Shown in pieces: positions 1 to 6,154 of a DNA stretch of 6,500 nt (positions within the stretch are counted from its first letter, which is position 1; each line of letters starts with the position of its first letter). The position numbers were made by a program, and so were the translations under genes. Source of the DNA: Rhodoplanes sp049284695. GTDB lineage: Bacteria; Pseudomonadota; Alphaproteobacteria; Rhizobiales; Xanthobacteraceae. Below the pieces are notes generated by a model. That model worked only from the letters and a program-made list of their open reading frames with translations, ran no database searches and was not told the DNA's origin. The stretch covers positions 1 through 6,500 of the forward strand of contig JBAPYK010000435.1 in NCBI GenBank assembly GCA_049284695.1, written 5' to 3'.

Positions 1-1442
1 ACTTCGGCGAGCGAGGCGTGCTCGACCGCTTCGGGCAGATCGAGCCGAAGCTGTTCATCACCGTCGACGGTTATTGGTACAACGGCAAAACGGTGCCCAT
101 CGTCGACAAGCTCAAGACGATCGTGGCGGAGCTTGACTCGGCCTCGACCGTGGTTGTCGTGCCCTATCTCGGCGAAGCGGAAGCGGTCGCGAAAGAGCTG
201 CCGCGCGCGGTCACGCTCGACGCCTTTGTGAACGCGTTCGCGCCCCAGCCGATCGCCTATACGCGCCTTCCCTTCAATCATCCCGTCTATATACTTTATT
301 CCTCGGGCACGACCGGCGCGCCGAAGTGCATCGTGCATGGCGCCGGCGGCACCTTATTGCAGCTTATGAAGGAGCATCAGCTCCAATGCGACATTCGCGC
401 CGGAGAGCGCGTATTCTATTTCACCACGCTCGGCTGGATGATGTGGAATTGGCTTGCTTCGGCGCTCGCGAGCGAGGCGACGCTTCTCCTCTATGACGGC
501 TCGCCCTTCGCGCCGAATCCGGCGGTGCTGTGGGACTTCGCCCAGGAGATGCGGATGAACGTGTTCGGCACCTCGGCGAAATATATCGACGGCTGCGCCA
601 AAGCGGGCCTTGCGCCAGCCAAAACGCATGATCTTTCCGCGCTGCGCCTCATCACCTCGACCGGCTCGCCGCTCGCGCCCGAGAGCTTCGATTATGTCTA
701 CCGGGTGATCAAGCAGGACCTGCACCTCGCCTCGATCTCCGGCGGCACCGACATCATCTCCTGTTTCGTCTGCGGCGATCCCACCGGGCCGGTATGGAAA
801 GGCGAAATCCAGGCGCCGTCGCTCGGGATGGCGGTCGACGTCTATTCGGAAGACGGCAAGCCGCTGCGCGAAGAGAAGGGCGAACTCGTCTGCCTGAAGC
901 CGTTCGTGTCGATGCCGGTGATGTTCTGGAATGACCCCGAGGGGAAGAAGTATCACGCGGCCTATTTCGAGAAATTTCCCAATGTGTGGGCGCATGGCGA
1001 TTTCGCCGAATGGACGCGGCACGGCGGCATCATCATTTACGGCCGCTCCGATGCGACGCTGAACCCCGCGGGCGTGCGTATCGGCACGGCGGAAATCTAT
1101 GCGCAAGTCGAGCAGATTCCCGAAGTGGTCGAGGCGATCTGCATCGGCCAGGATTGGCAGCATGACGTGCGCGTGGTTTTGTTCGTGCGGCTGCGCGAGG
1201 GCGTGACCCTCGATGGAGCGCTCAAAGACCGCATCCGCAAGCAGATCCGCACCGGCGCAAGCCCGCGCCATGTGCCGGCGAAGATCGTCCACGTCGCCGA
1301 CATCCCGCGCACGCGCTCGGGTAAGATCACCGAGATCGCGGTGCGCGACGTGGTGCACGGGCGGCCGGTTAAAAACACCGAAGCGCTCGCCAATCCCGAG
1401 GCGCTCGCGTTATACGAAAACCTGACGGAATTGCGGGAGTGA
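1..1442 (+). CDS. aacS: Acetoacetyl-CoA synthetase (acetoacetate-CoA ligase), 5'-partial
   Basis: ATP-dependent activation of acetoacetate to acetoacetyl-CoA through an acetoacetyl-AMP intermediate. In this bacterial group it usually serves ketone-body or polyhydroxybutyrate breakdown in the cytoplasm. The frame is open from position 3 (FGERGVLDRFGQIEPK), so the gene begins left of the window; about 479 residues are present against roughly 650 in the family, so about 170 N-terminal residues are missing. Counting from the GTG at 18, the ANL adenylate-forming motifs appear in order: the P-loop-like YSSGTTGAPK (residues 94-103), ISGGTD (240-245), HGDFAEW with its ATP-ribose Asp at 328, GRSDATLNPAGVRIG (from 342, hinge region), and the C-terminal PRTRSGK with the catalytic Lys at 436. 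DGYWYNGK and the LNPAGVRIG segment are typical of AacS rather than acetyl-CoA synthetase. The stop is TGA at 1440-1442. It converges on the minus-strand ridA gene, so it is not part of the iron operon. Confidence 0.95.
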   Translation, partial: FGERGVLDRFGQIEPKLFITVDGYWYNGKTVPIVDKLKTIVAELDSASTVVVVPYLGEAEAVAKELPRAVTLDAFVNAFAPQPIAYTRLPFNHPVYILYSSGTTGAPKCIVHGAGGTLLQLMKEHQLQCDIRAGERVFYFTTLGWMMWNWLASALASEATLLLYDGSPFAPNPAVLWDFAQEMRMNVFGTSAKYIDGCAKAGLAPAKTHDLSALRLITSTGSPLAPESFDYVYRVIKQDLHLASISGGTDIISCFVCGDPTGPVWKGEIQAPSLGMAVDVYSEDGKPLREEKGELVCLKPFVSMPVMFWNDPEGKKYHAAYFEKFPNVWAHGDFAEWTRHGGIIIYGRSDATLNPAGVRIGTAEIYAQVEQIPEVVEAICIGQDWQHDVRVVLFVRLREGVTLDGALKDRIRKQIRTGASPRHVPAKIVHVADIPRTRSGKITEIAVRDVVHGRPVKNTEALANPEALALYENLTELRE

Positions 1443-1581
1443 GGTTTAGCTGCAATCGACGCGAGGGCCGCGACCAGAAAGGCCTAATTCTAATGCTCAC
1501 GCTCCGCGGCCGATATCTGCCGCCAAGCGCCGACCTGGATGGCGGGGTCCCGCATCAATCGGAGTTGGGATTGCGCGATCA

Positions 1582-1965
1582 TCATTCCCCGACATAGGCC
1601 CAGCACTCGACCTCGACCTGCGCGCCGAGCGCAAGACCATTGGCGCCGAAGGCGGAGCGGGCGGGCAAGCGATCGGGGTCGAAATAGCCCACATAGACCT
1701 TGTTGAAGTCGGCCCATTTCGCCATGTCGGCGAGCATCACCGTGCACTTGAATACGTCGCGGAACGACAAGCCGTTCTCCCTCAAGACAGCGCCGATGTT
1801 TTCCATGGTTTGCCGCGCTTCCGCCTCCATGCCTCCGGGGACGAGCTCGAGCGTGCCCGGCTTGTTGCCGAGCGCCCCCGAGAGATACAGAACATCGCCG
1901 ACGCGCACGGCCTGGCTGAAGGGCAGCTTCGCGGCCTTCGCCGCGGGCGAGTTGATAAATTCCAT
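1582..1965 (-). CDS. RidA/YjgF/YER057c/UK114-family protein
   Basis: A 127-residue cytoplasmic protein with the normal length of the family, whose best-known members are trimers that hydrolyse reactive enamine/imine intermediates from PLP enzymes. The family pattern is clear: VGDVLYLSGALG (22-33), G45 with E49, Q52 and N56 (the G-x3-E-x2-Q-x3-N helix), KCTVML (73-78), a YF-D segment, P101-A-R103-S, and VEVECWA with E120. R103 matches the essential Arg105 of E. coli RidA. The residue matching RidA Tyr17 is Phe (F16) and the position matching Cys107 is not Cys, so it may belong to one of the other Rid subfamilies with unknown substrate. I chose the ATG at 1963-1965 because GGAG lies 9 nt upstream; an ATG five codons earlier (1980) would put that site inside the gene and has no ribosome site of its own. 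It follows the ferric permease gene by 70 bp on the same strand, so it may be the last gene of that operon. Confidence 0.88.
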   Translation of the reverse strand: MEFINSPAAKAAKLPFSQAVRVGDVLYLSGALGNKPGTLELVPGGMEAEARQTMENIGAVLRENGLSFRDVFKCTVMLADMAKWADFNKVYVGYFDPDRLPARSAFGANGLALGAQVEVECWAYVGE

Positions 1966-1974
1966 CGCATGATT

Positions 1975-1978
1975 CTCC
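1975..1978 (-). promoter_or_regulatory. Ribosome binding site deciding the ridA-like start
   Basis: GGAG on the minus strand, 9 nt before the ATG at 1963-1965. It overlaps codons 1-2 of the competing longer reading (ATG at 1978-1980), so it supports the shorter protein. Confidence 0.55.
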
Positions 1979-2035
1979 ATGAGCGCAAGCGCCGCAAACA
2001 GAGGGCATCGCCGAAAGTTCGCTCGCCTCTTTACA

Positions 2036-3829
2036 TCACGGCACCGGCTGCGCGGGATCGAGATCGTCGGCAAGCCGCACCATGCGGATGACGGGAAGCA
2101 GGCCCACCAGCACGATGAGAAGCGCGGCAAGCGCGCCGTCCTCGAAGCTCCCGCGCGTGGCGAACTGATAGATGTAGGTCGAAAGCGTTTCGACGTTGAG
2201 CGGGCGTAACAACAGCGTCGCCGGAAGCTCCTTAAGGCAATCGACGAAAACCAGCAGCGCCGCGCTGAGCACGGCCGTCCGCGTCAGCGGCAGGTAGACG
2301 GTGCGCAGCACCGTTGCGGGCCGCGCACCGAGGTTGCACGCCGCATCGTCAAGGTCGGGCGTGATGCGGGCAAGGCCCGCCTGCGCAAACCCGGTCGCGA
2401 GCGCGAGGAACCGCACCACATAGGCGATCACGAGGGAGGCGCTCGAACCGGCCAGCAGCAGGCCGACGCTTTGCCCGGCGAATGCCTGCGTCGCCGCATT
2501 GACCAAATCGTCGAACGCAATCAATGGCGCGAGAAGACCGAGCGCCAGCACGGTGCCGGGCACCGCATAGCCAAGGCCCGCAATCGACACGCAGACTGCA
2601 GCAAATGGCCGGCGCACGAACCGGTGAGCAAAGGCGACGCCGAAGCCCAGCGCGAGGGTGATCACGGTCGCGGAAGCGGAAAGCGCTATCGTGGTCAGCG
2701 CATGTCCGAACAGGTCCGGATCAAAACCGACCAGAAGCTCGCGCCTGATCACCTGATTGACGAGGAAGCCGAATGGAACAAGGAACCCGAGCGCGACCGG
2801 GATCAAGCAGACCGCCGCCGCGGCGTAGCGCTTCGGGCCGCGCAGCCGATGGCGAGCACGCAAGCGCGGATCGCGGTCGAACCCGGCATATTGGCGCCCG
2901 CGCCGCGCCGCGCGCTCGAGCGCGATCAGGGCGGCCACCACGACCAGCATCACGCAGGCGATCTGCGCTGCGCCGGCGAGACTGCCGCGATTGAGCCAAG
3001 TGGTGAAGATGGAGAGCGTCAGGGTATTCACGCCGAGATATTCGCTCGCGCCGATGTCATTGAGCGTTTCCAAAAGCACGAGGGTAAGTCCCGTGGCGAT
3101 AGCGGGCCGTGCAAGCGGCAACGTCACGTCGCGGGCGAGCCGCCACCGTCGTGCGCCGAGACCGCGCGCGACCTCGATCAGCGTCACGCTCTGCGTCTGA
3201 AACATCGTGCGCGCGGCGAGGTAAACGTAAGGATAGAGCACGATGCCAATGACGAAAACGGCGCCGCCGAGCGAGCGAATTTCGGGAAACCAGTAATCGG
3301 CCGGCGAGCGCCAACCGGTCAGGCTCCGCAGCAAACTCTGCACCGGTCCGAGCGCGTCGAGCACGTCGACATAGACGTATGCGACGATATAGGTCGGAAA
3401 GGCGAGCGGCAGCGGCAACAGCCAGACGAGCAGGTTCCGTCCGGGGAATTGATACGCCGTGACCAGCCAGGCTGCGCTGACCCCGACGATCGCCGCGATC
3501 GCGGACACTCCGGCCAAGAGCAGCACGGTGTCGCGAAGGGCGGTCGGGAGCACATACGCGAAGAGGTGACGCCAGATCTCCGTGTCGCCCTGCAGCGCAA
3601 TGTGAAGAAGGCTGACAATCGGCGCGAGCGGCACGGCGGCGACGAGAATGAGTAGCGCGATAGCGACCGGATGGGCTGGCCGCGCGGCGCCGACAGCGCG
3701 CGCCGGCCGCGGTCGCAGCTCGTCAACTGCACGAACGCAGCGCGCGCTCCGTGATGCGTCTTCCAGTTGCTCGCGTGGGACGGGACTGCTGTCGCCGCCT
3801 CCCCCATTGCGAGGGAGGTCGGATGGCAT
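2036..3829 (-). CDS. Ferric iron ABC transporter, fused double-domain permease (FbpB/SfuB type)
   Basis: Inner-membrane channel of a binding-protein-dependent Fe(III) importer. The 597 residues hold two tandem BPD_transp_1 (MetI-like) halves of about six membrane segments each, roughly 54-304 and 336-583, as usual for the FbpB/SfuB class. Each half has the cytoplasmic EAA loop that docks the ATPase: EVARGLGARRWRLARDV with LPLARP (219-241), and DDAACNLGARPATVLRTVYLPL (494-515). A basic linker (305-335) joins the halves. The first 50 residues are low-complexity (Gly, Arg and Pro rich) and look non-conserved. The ATG at 3827-3829 is the only ATG, GTG or TTG in frame before membrane segment 1 and back to the upstream in-frame stop at 3953-3955, yet it has no Shine-Dalgarno site and sits beside a palindromic repeat, so the start is uncertain. 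The binding-protein gene lies 139 bp upstream. No ATPase gene follows. Thiamine (ThiP) or other permeases of this fold are less likely given the FutA-like neighbour. Confidence 0.92.
   Translation of the reverse strand: MPSDLPRNGGGGDSSPVPREQLEDASRSARCVRAVDELRPRPARAVGAARPAHPVAIALLILVAAVPLAPIVSLLHIALQGDTEIWRHLFAYVLPTALRDTVLLLAGVSAIAAIVGVSAAWLVTAYQFPGRNLLVWLLPLPLAFPTYIVAYVYVDVLDALGPVQSLLRSLTGWRSPADYWFPEIRSLGGAVFVIGIVLYPYVYLAARTMFQTQSVTLIEVARGLGARRWRLARDVTLPLARPAIATGLTLVLLETLNDIGASEYLGVNTLTLSIFTTWLNRGSLAGAAQIACVMLVVVAALIALERAARRGRQYAGFDRDPRLRARHRLRGPKRYAAAAVCLIPVALGFLVPFGFLVNQVIRRELLVGFDPDLFGHALTTIALSASATVITLALGFGVAFAHRFVRRPFAAVCVSIAGLGYAVPGTVLALGLLAPLIAFDDLVNAATQAFAGQSVGLLLAGSSASLVIAYVVRFLALATGFAQAGLARITPDLDDAACNLGARPATVLRTVYLPLTRTAVLSAALLVFVDCLKELPATLLLRPLNVETLSTYIYQFATRGSFEDGALAALLIVLVGLLPVIRMVRLADDLDPAQPVP
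3798..3818. repeat. Short palindromic hairpin repeat, copy 1 (inside permease 5' end)
   Basis: CCTCCCCC, 5-nt loop, GAGGGAGG: an 8-bp stem with one mismatch. It encodes residues 4-11 of the permease reading (LPRNGGGG) and lies 9 nt downstream of its ATG. The same stem recurs at 3890-3910, so both are probably parts of one intergenic repeat unit. C-rich hairpins like these are common between genes in Bradyrhizobium-like genomes (from memory). Confidence 0.6.
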
Positions 3830-3889
3830 TGCTGCGCTGGAAGGCGGGCTGATTAATCCACTCGTCGCGCTAATTCCCTTCTCCCCAAC

Positions 3890-3910
3890 CCTCCCCCGTG
3901 AAGGGGGAGG
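3890..3910. repeat. Short palindromic hairpin repeat, copy 2 (binding protein-permease gap)
   Basis: CCTCCCCC, loop GTGAA, GGGGGAGG: a perfect 8-bp GC stem in the gap between the binding-protein stop and the permease start. No T-run follows on either strand, so it does not look like an ordinary intrinsic terminator. In the transcript it would lie after the binding-protein coding region, where such hairpins can protect the upstream message from 3' decay or reduce read-through to the permease. Its arms can also pair with those of the copy at 3798-3818. Confidence 0.6.
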
Positions 3911-3968
3911 ACAAAGTAGCCGCAGCGACTGCGCCGTGAATTGACACTGCGGTCACGGGGAAGACGGC

Positions 3969-5027
3969 TCAGTTGTCAAATCCGACTTTGTCGACCAGCG
4001 TCGCAGCAGCTTTCTTGTTCTCAGCGATTTTGGCAATAGGCAATGGATCGGCGTTGAGTTCGCCATAACTAGCGATGGTCGGGTTGATCCCGGTCGCGGC
4101 GCGCACCGGATATTCGTAGTTCATGTCCGCATAGAGCTTCTGCGCCGGCTCGCTCACCAACCACTCGATGAACTTCATGGCGTTGGCTTTGTTAGGCGCG
4201 TTTTTCAGGAGCACGACCCCCGATATGTTCATATGCGTGCCGCCGTCCTTGAAGGTCGGGAGGATGACCTTGGTTGCTTCCGCCCACGCCTTCTTGTCGG
4301 GATCGCGATTGAGCATCAGCGCCCAGTAATAGGTGTTGCCGACACCGATGTCGCACTTGCCCGCGGCGATGTCGCGCGCGACCTCGCGGTCGCCGCCGGA
4401 CGGCTTCTGCGCGAGGTTGGCCTTGAGGCCGGTGAGCCATTCCTCCGTCTTCGCCTCGCCGTGATGCGCGATGTGGGCGGCGAACAGCGCATTGTTATAA
4501 ATGTGCTGGCCGGAGCGAATGCAGACTTTGCCCTTCCATTTGGGGTCGGCAAGCTCTTCGTAGGTGATCTCGTTCTGCGGGACGCGATCGCGCGAGGCAT
4601 AAACGACGCGGGCGCGCGCGGAGATGCCGTACCACTGGCCTTCCGGGTCGCGGTACTGCGGCGGCACCACCTTGTCGAGCAGTTCCGACTTGATCGGCTG
4701 GGCGATCCCGAGATCGACCGCTTCTTTCAATCGCCCGATGTCGACCGTCAACAGCACGTCGGCGGGGCTGTTCGCCCCTTCGGCCGCGATCCGCTGCTCC
4801 AGGCCGGCGCTTGCGGATATCACGTTGACCTTGATCCCGGTCGCCTTGGTGAAGGCCTCGAACAGCGGCGCCATCAGTTTCGCTTCGCGATAGGTGTAGA
4901 CATTCACCTCATTCGAATCCCCGGCCGCTCGACCGGCGCCCGTGGCGACAAGCATGACTGCGAAGGCAGCGACGATCAGCGCGGGCGCTCGCCGCGCGCC
5001 GGGAACTCGCCAGAAGCATGACGGCAT
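3969..5027 (-). CDS. Ferric iron ABC transporter, periplasmic substrate-binding protein (FbpA/FutA type)
   Basis: Exported protein that binds Fe(III) in the periplasm and hands it to the permease. The 352 residues start with a Sec signal peptide: Arg-rich n-region (to R13), hydrophobic core ALIVAAFAVMLVATG, and probable cleavage near AGRA (33-36). The mature part follows the cyanobacterial FutA pattern closely: VNVYTYRE (41-48), EGANSPADVLLTVDIGRL (83-100), RARVVYA (138-144), TYEELADPKWKGKV (155-168), GNTYYWALM (230-238), GGTHMNISGV (262-271), and the KFIEWLVSEPAQ / MNYEYPV end. Tyr233-Tyr234 match the paired iron-ligand tyrosines of the family; Tyr177 and an N-terminal Tyr (44 or 46) are the likely further ligands. 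The start ATG is preceded by GGGGAG about 10 nt upstream. It is the first gene of a unit with the permease, with its own promoter region upstream. FutA-type proteins can bind Fe(III) or Fe(II), so the redox form is not settled by sequence. Confidence 0.95.
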   Translation of the reverse strand: MPSCFWRVPGARRAPALIVAAFAVMLVATGAGRAAGDSNEVNVYTYREAKLMAPLFEAFTKATGIKVNVISASAGLEQRIAAEGANSPADVLLTVDIGRLKEAVDLGIAQPIKSELLDKVVPPQYRDPEGQWYGISARARVVYASRDRVPQNEITYEELADPKWKGKVCIRSGQHIYNNALFAAHIAHHGEAKTEEWLTGLKANLAQKPSGGDREVARDIAAGKCDIGVGNTYYWALMLNRDPDKKAWAEATKVILPTFKDGGTHMNISGVVLLKNAPNKANAMKFIEWLVSEPAQKLYADMNYEYPVRAATGINPTIASYGELNADPLPIAKIAENKKAAATLVDKVGFDN

Positions 5028-5091
5028 GAAATCTTCACTCCCCTATTGCGGCCGGCGTCTGCGCGATTGGCGACAGCGCGCTCAACGGCAA

Positions 5092-5120
5092 CAGCTAGGG
5101 GGGTTAAGCGTCGCTGTCAA
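5092..5120 (-). promoter_or_regulatory. Candidate sigma-70-type promoter for the ferric transporter genes
   Basis: On the minus strand TTGACA (5115-5120) is a perfect -35 box. A 17-bp spacer separates it from TAGCTG (5092-5097), a poor -10 match; alphaproteobacterial promoters often have a strong -35 and loose -10. Transcription would start near 5085, giving a leader of about 58 nt before the ATG at 5027. The candidate operators at 5125-5141 and 5147-5163 lie directly upstream. Several other AT-rich hexamers in the area could serve instead. Confidence 0.35.
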
Positions 5121-5124
5121 GTCG

Positions 5125-5141
5125 GATATATCAAATATATC
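5125..5141. promoter_or_regulatory. Perfect inverted repeat / tandem repeat, candidate operator
   Basis: GATATAT-CAA-ATATATC is a perfect 7-3-7 palindrome. The same bases form a tandem repeat, ATATATCAA twice (5126-5143). It stands out as an AT island in a GC-rich genome and lies just upstream of the candidate -35 box of the ferric-binding-protein gene. A dimeric metal-responsive regulator is an obvious guess; I cannot match it with confidence to a published Fur, Mur or RirA motif. It could also act only as an AT-rich promoter element. Confidence 0.4.
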
Positions 5142-5146
5142 AATAA

Positions 5147-5163
5147 CTTAGAATGGTTAAAAT
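5147..5163. promoter_or_regulatory. Iron control element (ICE)-like site, possible Irr box
   Basis: The 17 bases CTTAGAATGGTTAAAAT match about 10 of 14 defined positions of the Irr-binding ICE consensus as I remember it (TTTAGAA-N3-TTCTAAA); the left half is nearly complete and the right half weak. Irr is the haem-dependent iron regulator of Rhizobiales, so a site before a ferric transporter would make sense. The match is partial and drawn from memory. Confidence 0.3.
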
Positions 5164-5266
5164 GTAGCAGATTGGAATGAATCGAAACTACCGGCGTGTT
5201 GTTTGATCTATCTTGAGAATTCACCCTTCCACCAGATGAAAACGTGCGGCGGTTCCGAGCGCCACT

Positions 5267-6154
5267 TCAGCGCGTCGCCGCTTCGGCCTTCGCCAGAGAA
5301 CTGAGCGCGATGTCTCTCAAACGAGAGTCTGCGATTTCGGCGACAAGTTTGTTGAGGATCGCCTGCCCAAAAGAGGCGAAGTCCTGCGCCACCGCAACGA
5401 ACGCGCCGGGGCCGCCGATGACATTGGCGCGATAGTAGTTCTCGAGCCCGCCCGTCGGGTTGGTGTGCTCGGCGTTCCATGACAGCGGCTGTTCGGTGAG
5501 GATAACAAGACCATTGACGGTGACGCCCTTGGCGACCGCTTCGTCGCGCGCGGCCGTTACGTCGCGTCCGGAATTATTGGTGCCGTCGCCCGACACATCG
5601 ATGGTTCGGCGGCGCGCCTCGAACGGCGCGCGCTCCATCTGCGCCATGGCGGCATCGATCCCGCCACTGATCGAGGTGCGATCGGCGAAGGCGCGCGGCG
5701 TTTCGGCTAGTAGACTCGCAAATTGGTTGGCGCTGTCCGCATCGCGTATCACCATCCAGTCGACCACGACCTTCTGATTGCCGGCTCCCGACCATTCGAT
5801 GTAGCAGATGGCGACCCGTCCATGCCGGCCAGCGCTGATGGCTTCGAGCACCCGCGGATTGGTGAGAGCGGCGGCATAGCCCTCGCGCTGCAACTGAAAC
5901 TTCTGCGCATCGACGCTGCGCGAGACGTCGGCGGCGAGCGCGAGCAGCAAATCGACCGTTTCCGCGCGCACGCGGCCCGGCAAAAGCGCGGCGACCGTCA
6001 CCAAAAGGGCGGTTATGCCCACGCCGAGAAATTGGCGGACCTTTGAGCGAATTCCGTCCCGGCGGAATCGGAATTCGCTCCGGTTTTCCTTTGGTGGTCG
6101 CATTTTCTGCGGCGAACCGGTTTCCACTTCGGCGGAGAATGCCCTAGTCCACAT
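5267..6154 (-). CDS. DUF1194 family exported protein with von Willebrand factor A-like fold
   Basis: Probable periplasmic protein of unknown function. From the chosen ATG it has 295 residues. A Sec signal core FLGVGITALLVTVAALLPG ends at the likely cleavage site RVRA-ET, 64 residues in. The domain that follows begins VDLLLALAADVSRSVD, whose D-x-S-x-S (Asp76, Ser78, Ser80) is the metal-ion-dependent adhesion site of VWA folds. The other two motifs, RTSISGGID (residue 159 on) and IDVSGDGTNN (185-194), are also present, so divalent-cation binding is likely intact. I place the start at 6154 because GGAG lies 6 nt upstream and the codon overlaps the preceding gene's stop by 11 nt, which suggests translational coupling. 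Alternatives are ATG at 6256 (329 residues, overlaps 113 nt of the upstream frame) and ATG at 6103 (278 residues, no ribosome site, but a more normal signal-peptide length). The region between start and signal core is encoded by palindromic repeats (6045-6142). It lies 239 bp upstream of the iron-binding-protein gene on the same strand; a functional link is unproven. Confidence 0.85.
   Translation of the reverse strand: MWTRAFSAEVETGSPQKMRPPKENRSEFRFRRDGIRSKVRQFLGVGITALLVTVAALLPGRVRAETVDLLLALAADVSRSVDAQKFQLQREGYAAALTNPRVLEAISAGRHGRVAICYIEWSGAGNQKVVVDWMVIRDADSANQFASLLAETPRAFADRTSISGGIDAAMAQMERAPFEARRRTIDVSGDGTNNSGRDVTAARDEAVAKGVTVNGLVILTEQPLSWNAEHTNPTGGLENYYRANVIGGPGAFVAVAQDFASFGQAILNKLVAEIADSRLRDIALSSLAKAEAATR
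6045..6080. repeat. Palindromic repeat part B (11-bp perfect inverted repeat)
   Basis: GAGCGAATTCC at 6045-6055 is exactly complementary to GGAATTCGCTC at 6070-6080, with a 14-nt centre that can form a smaller ATTCCG/CGGAAT stem in the alternative. It is translated as EFRFRRDGIRS in the DUF1194 reading. I recognise the sequence type as common intergenic repeat material in Bradyrhizobium-like genomes, often adjacent to part A as here. Confidence 0.65.
6100..6142. repeat. Palindromic repeat part A (Rhizobiales-type intergenic repeat)
   Basis: The ends GCATTTTC (6100-6107) and GAGAATGC (6135-6142) pair with one mismatch (a G-U pair in one strand's RNA), and the inner arms (TTCGCCGC / CGCCGAA read on the minus strand) continue the stem with a small bulge around AACCGG. 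This matches the AACCGG-centred intergenic palindromes I know from Rhizobiales. In the DUF1194 frame it is translated as AFSAEVETGSPQKM, and the ATG of the shortest alternative start lies in its arm. Confidence 0.7.

Noticed and set aside
354..1358. 334-codon minus-strand frame opposite aacS
   Set aside because: Arg/His-rich translation with no recognisable motifs, antisense to a gene with all adenylation motifs in order.
2471..3655. 394-codon open frame on the plus strand opposite the permease
   Set aside because: Charged, repetitive, Arg/Glu/His-rich translation with no fold or family, lying antisense to a clear two-domain permease; a GC-rich mirror frame.
3890..3910. Intrinsic terminator after the iron-binding-protein gene
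   Set aside because: The stem is perfect but no T-run follows on the minus strand, and a matching stem lies inside the permease; treated as a repeat with possible message-stabilising effect.
3798..3910. CRISPR-like array from repeated C-rich units
   Set aside because: Only two short hairpins with unequal flanks, no regular spacers and no cas genes.
4233..5021. 262-codon plus-strand frame opposite the iron-binding protein
   Set aside because: Mirror of a strongly conserved FutA-like gene; no ribosome site or motif of its own.
5219..5230. GAATTCACCCTT resembles the flank of a common TA-cloning vector
   Set aside because: One mismatch from the vector sequence, no other vector bases around it, and the surrounding DNA continues as normal genomic sequence; chance.
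5208..5480. 90-codon minus-strand frame overlapping the 3' end of the DUF1194 gene
   Set aside because: Low-complexity Arg-rich translation in another frame of a conserved domain; no ribosome site.
6100..6142. Insertion-sequence terminal repeat
   Set aside because: No transposase frame or target duplication nearby; the palindrome fits the known small intergenic repeats of Rhizobiales better.
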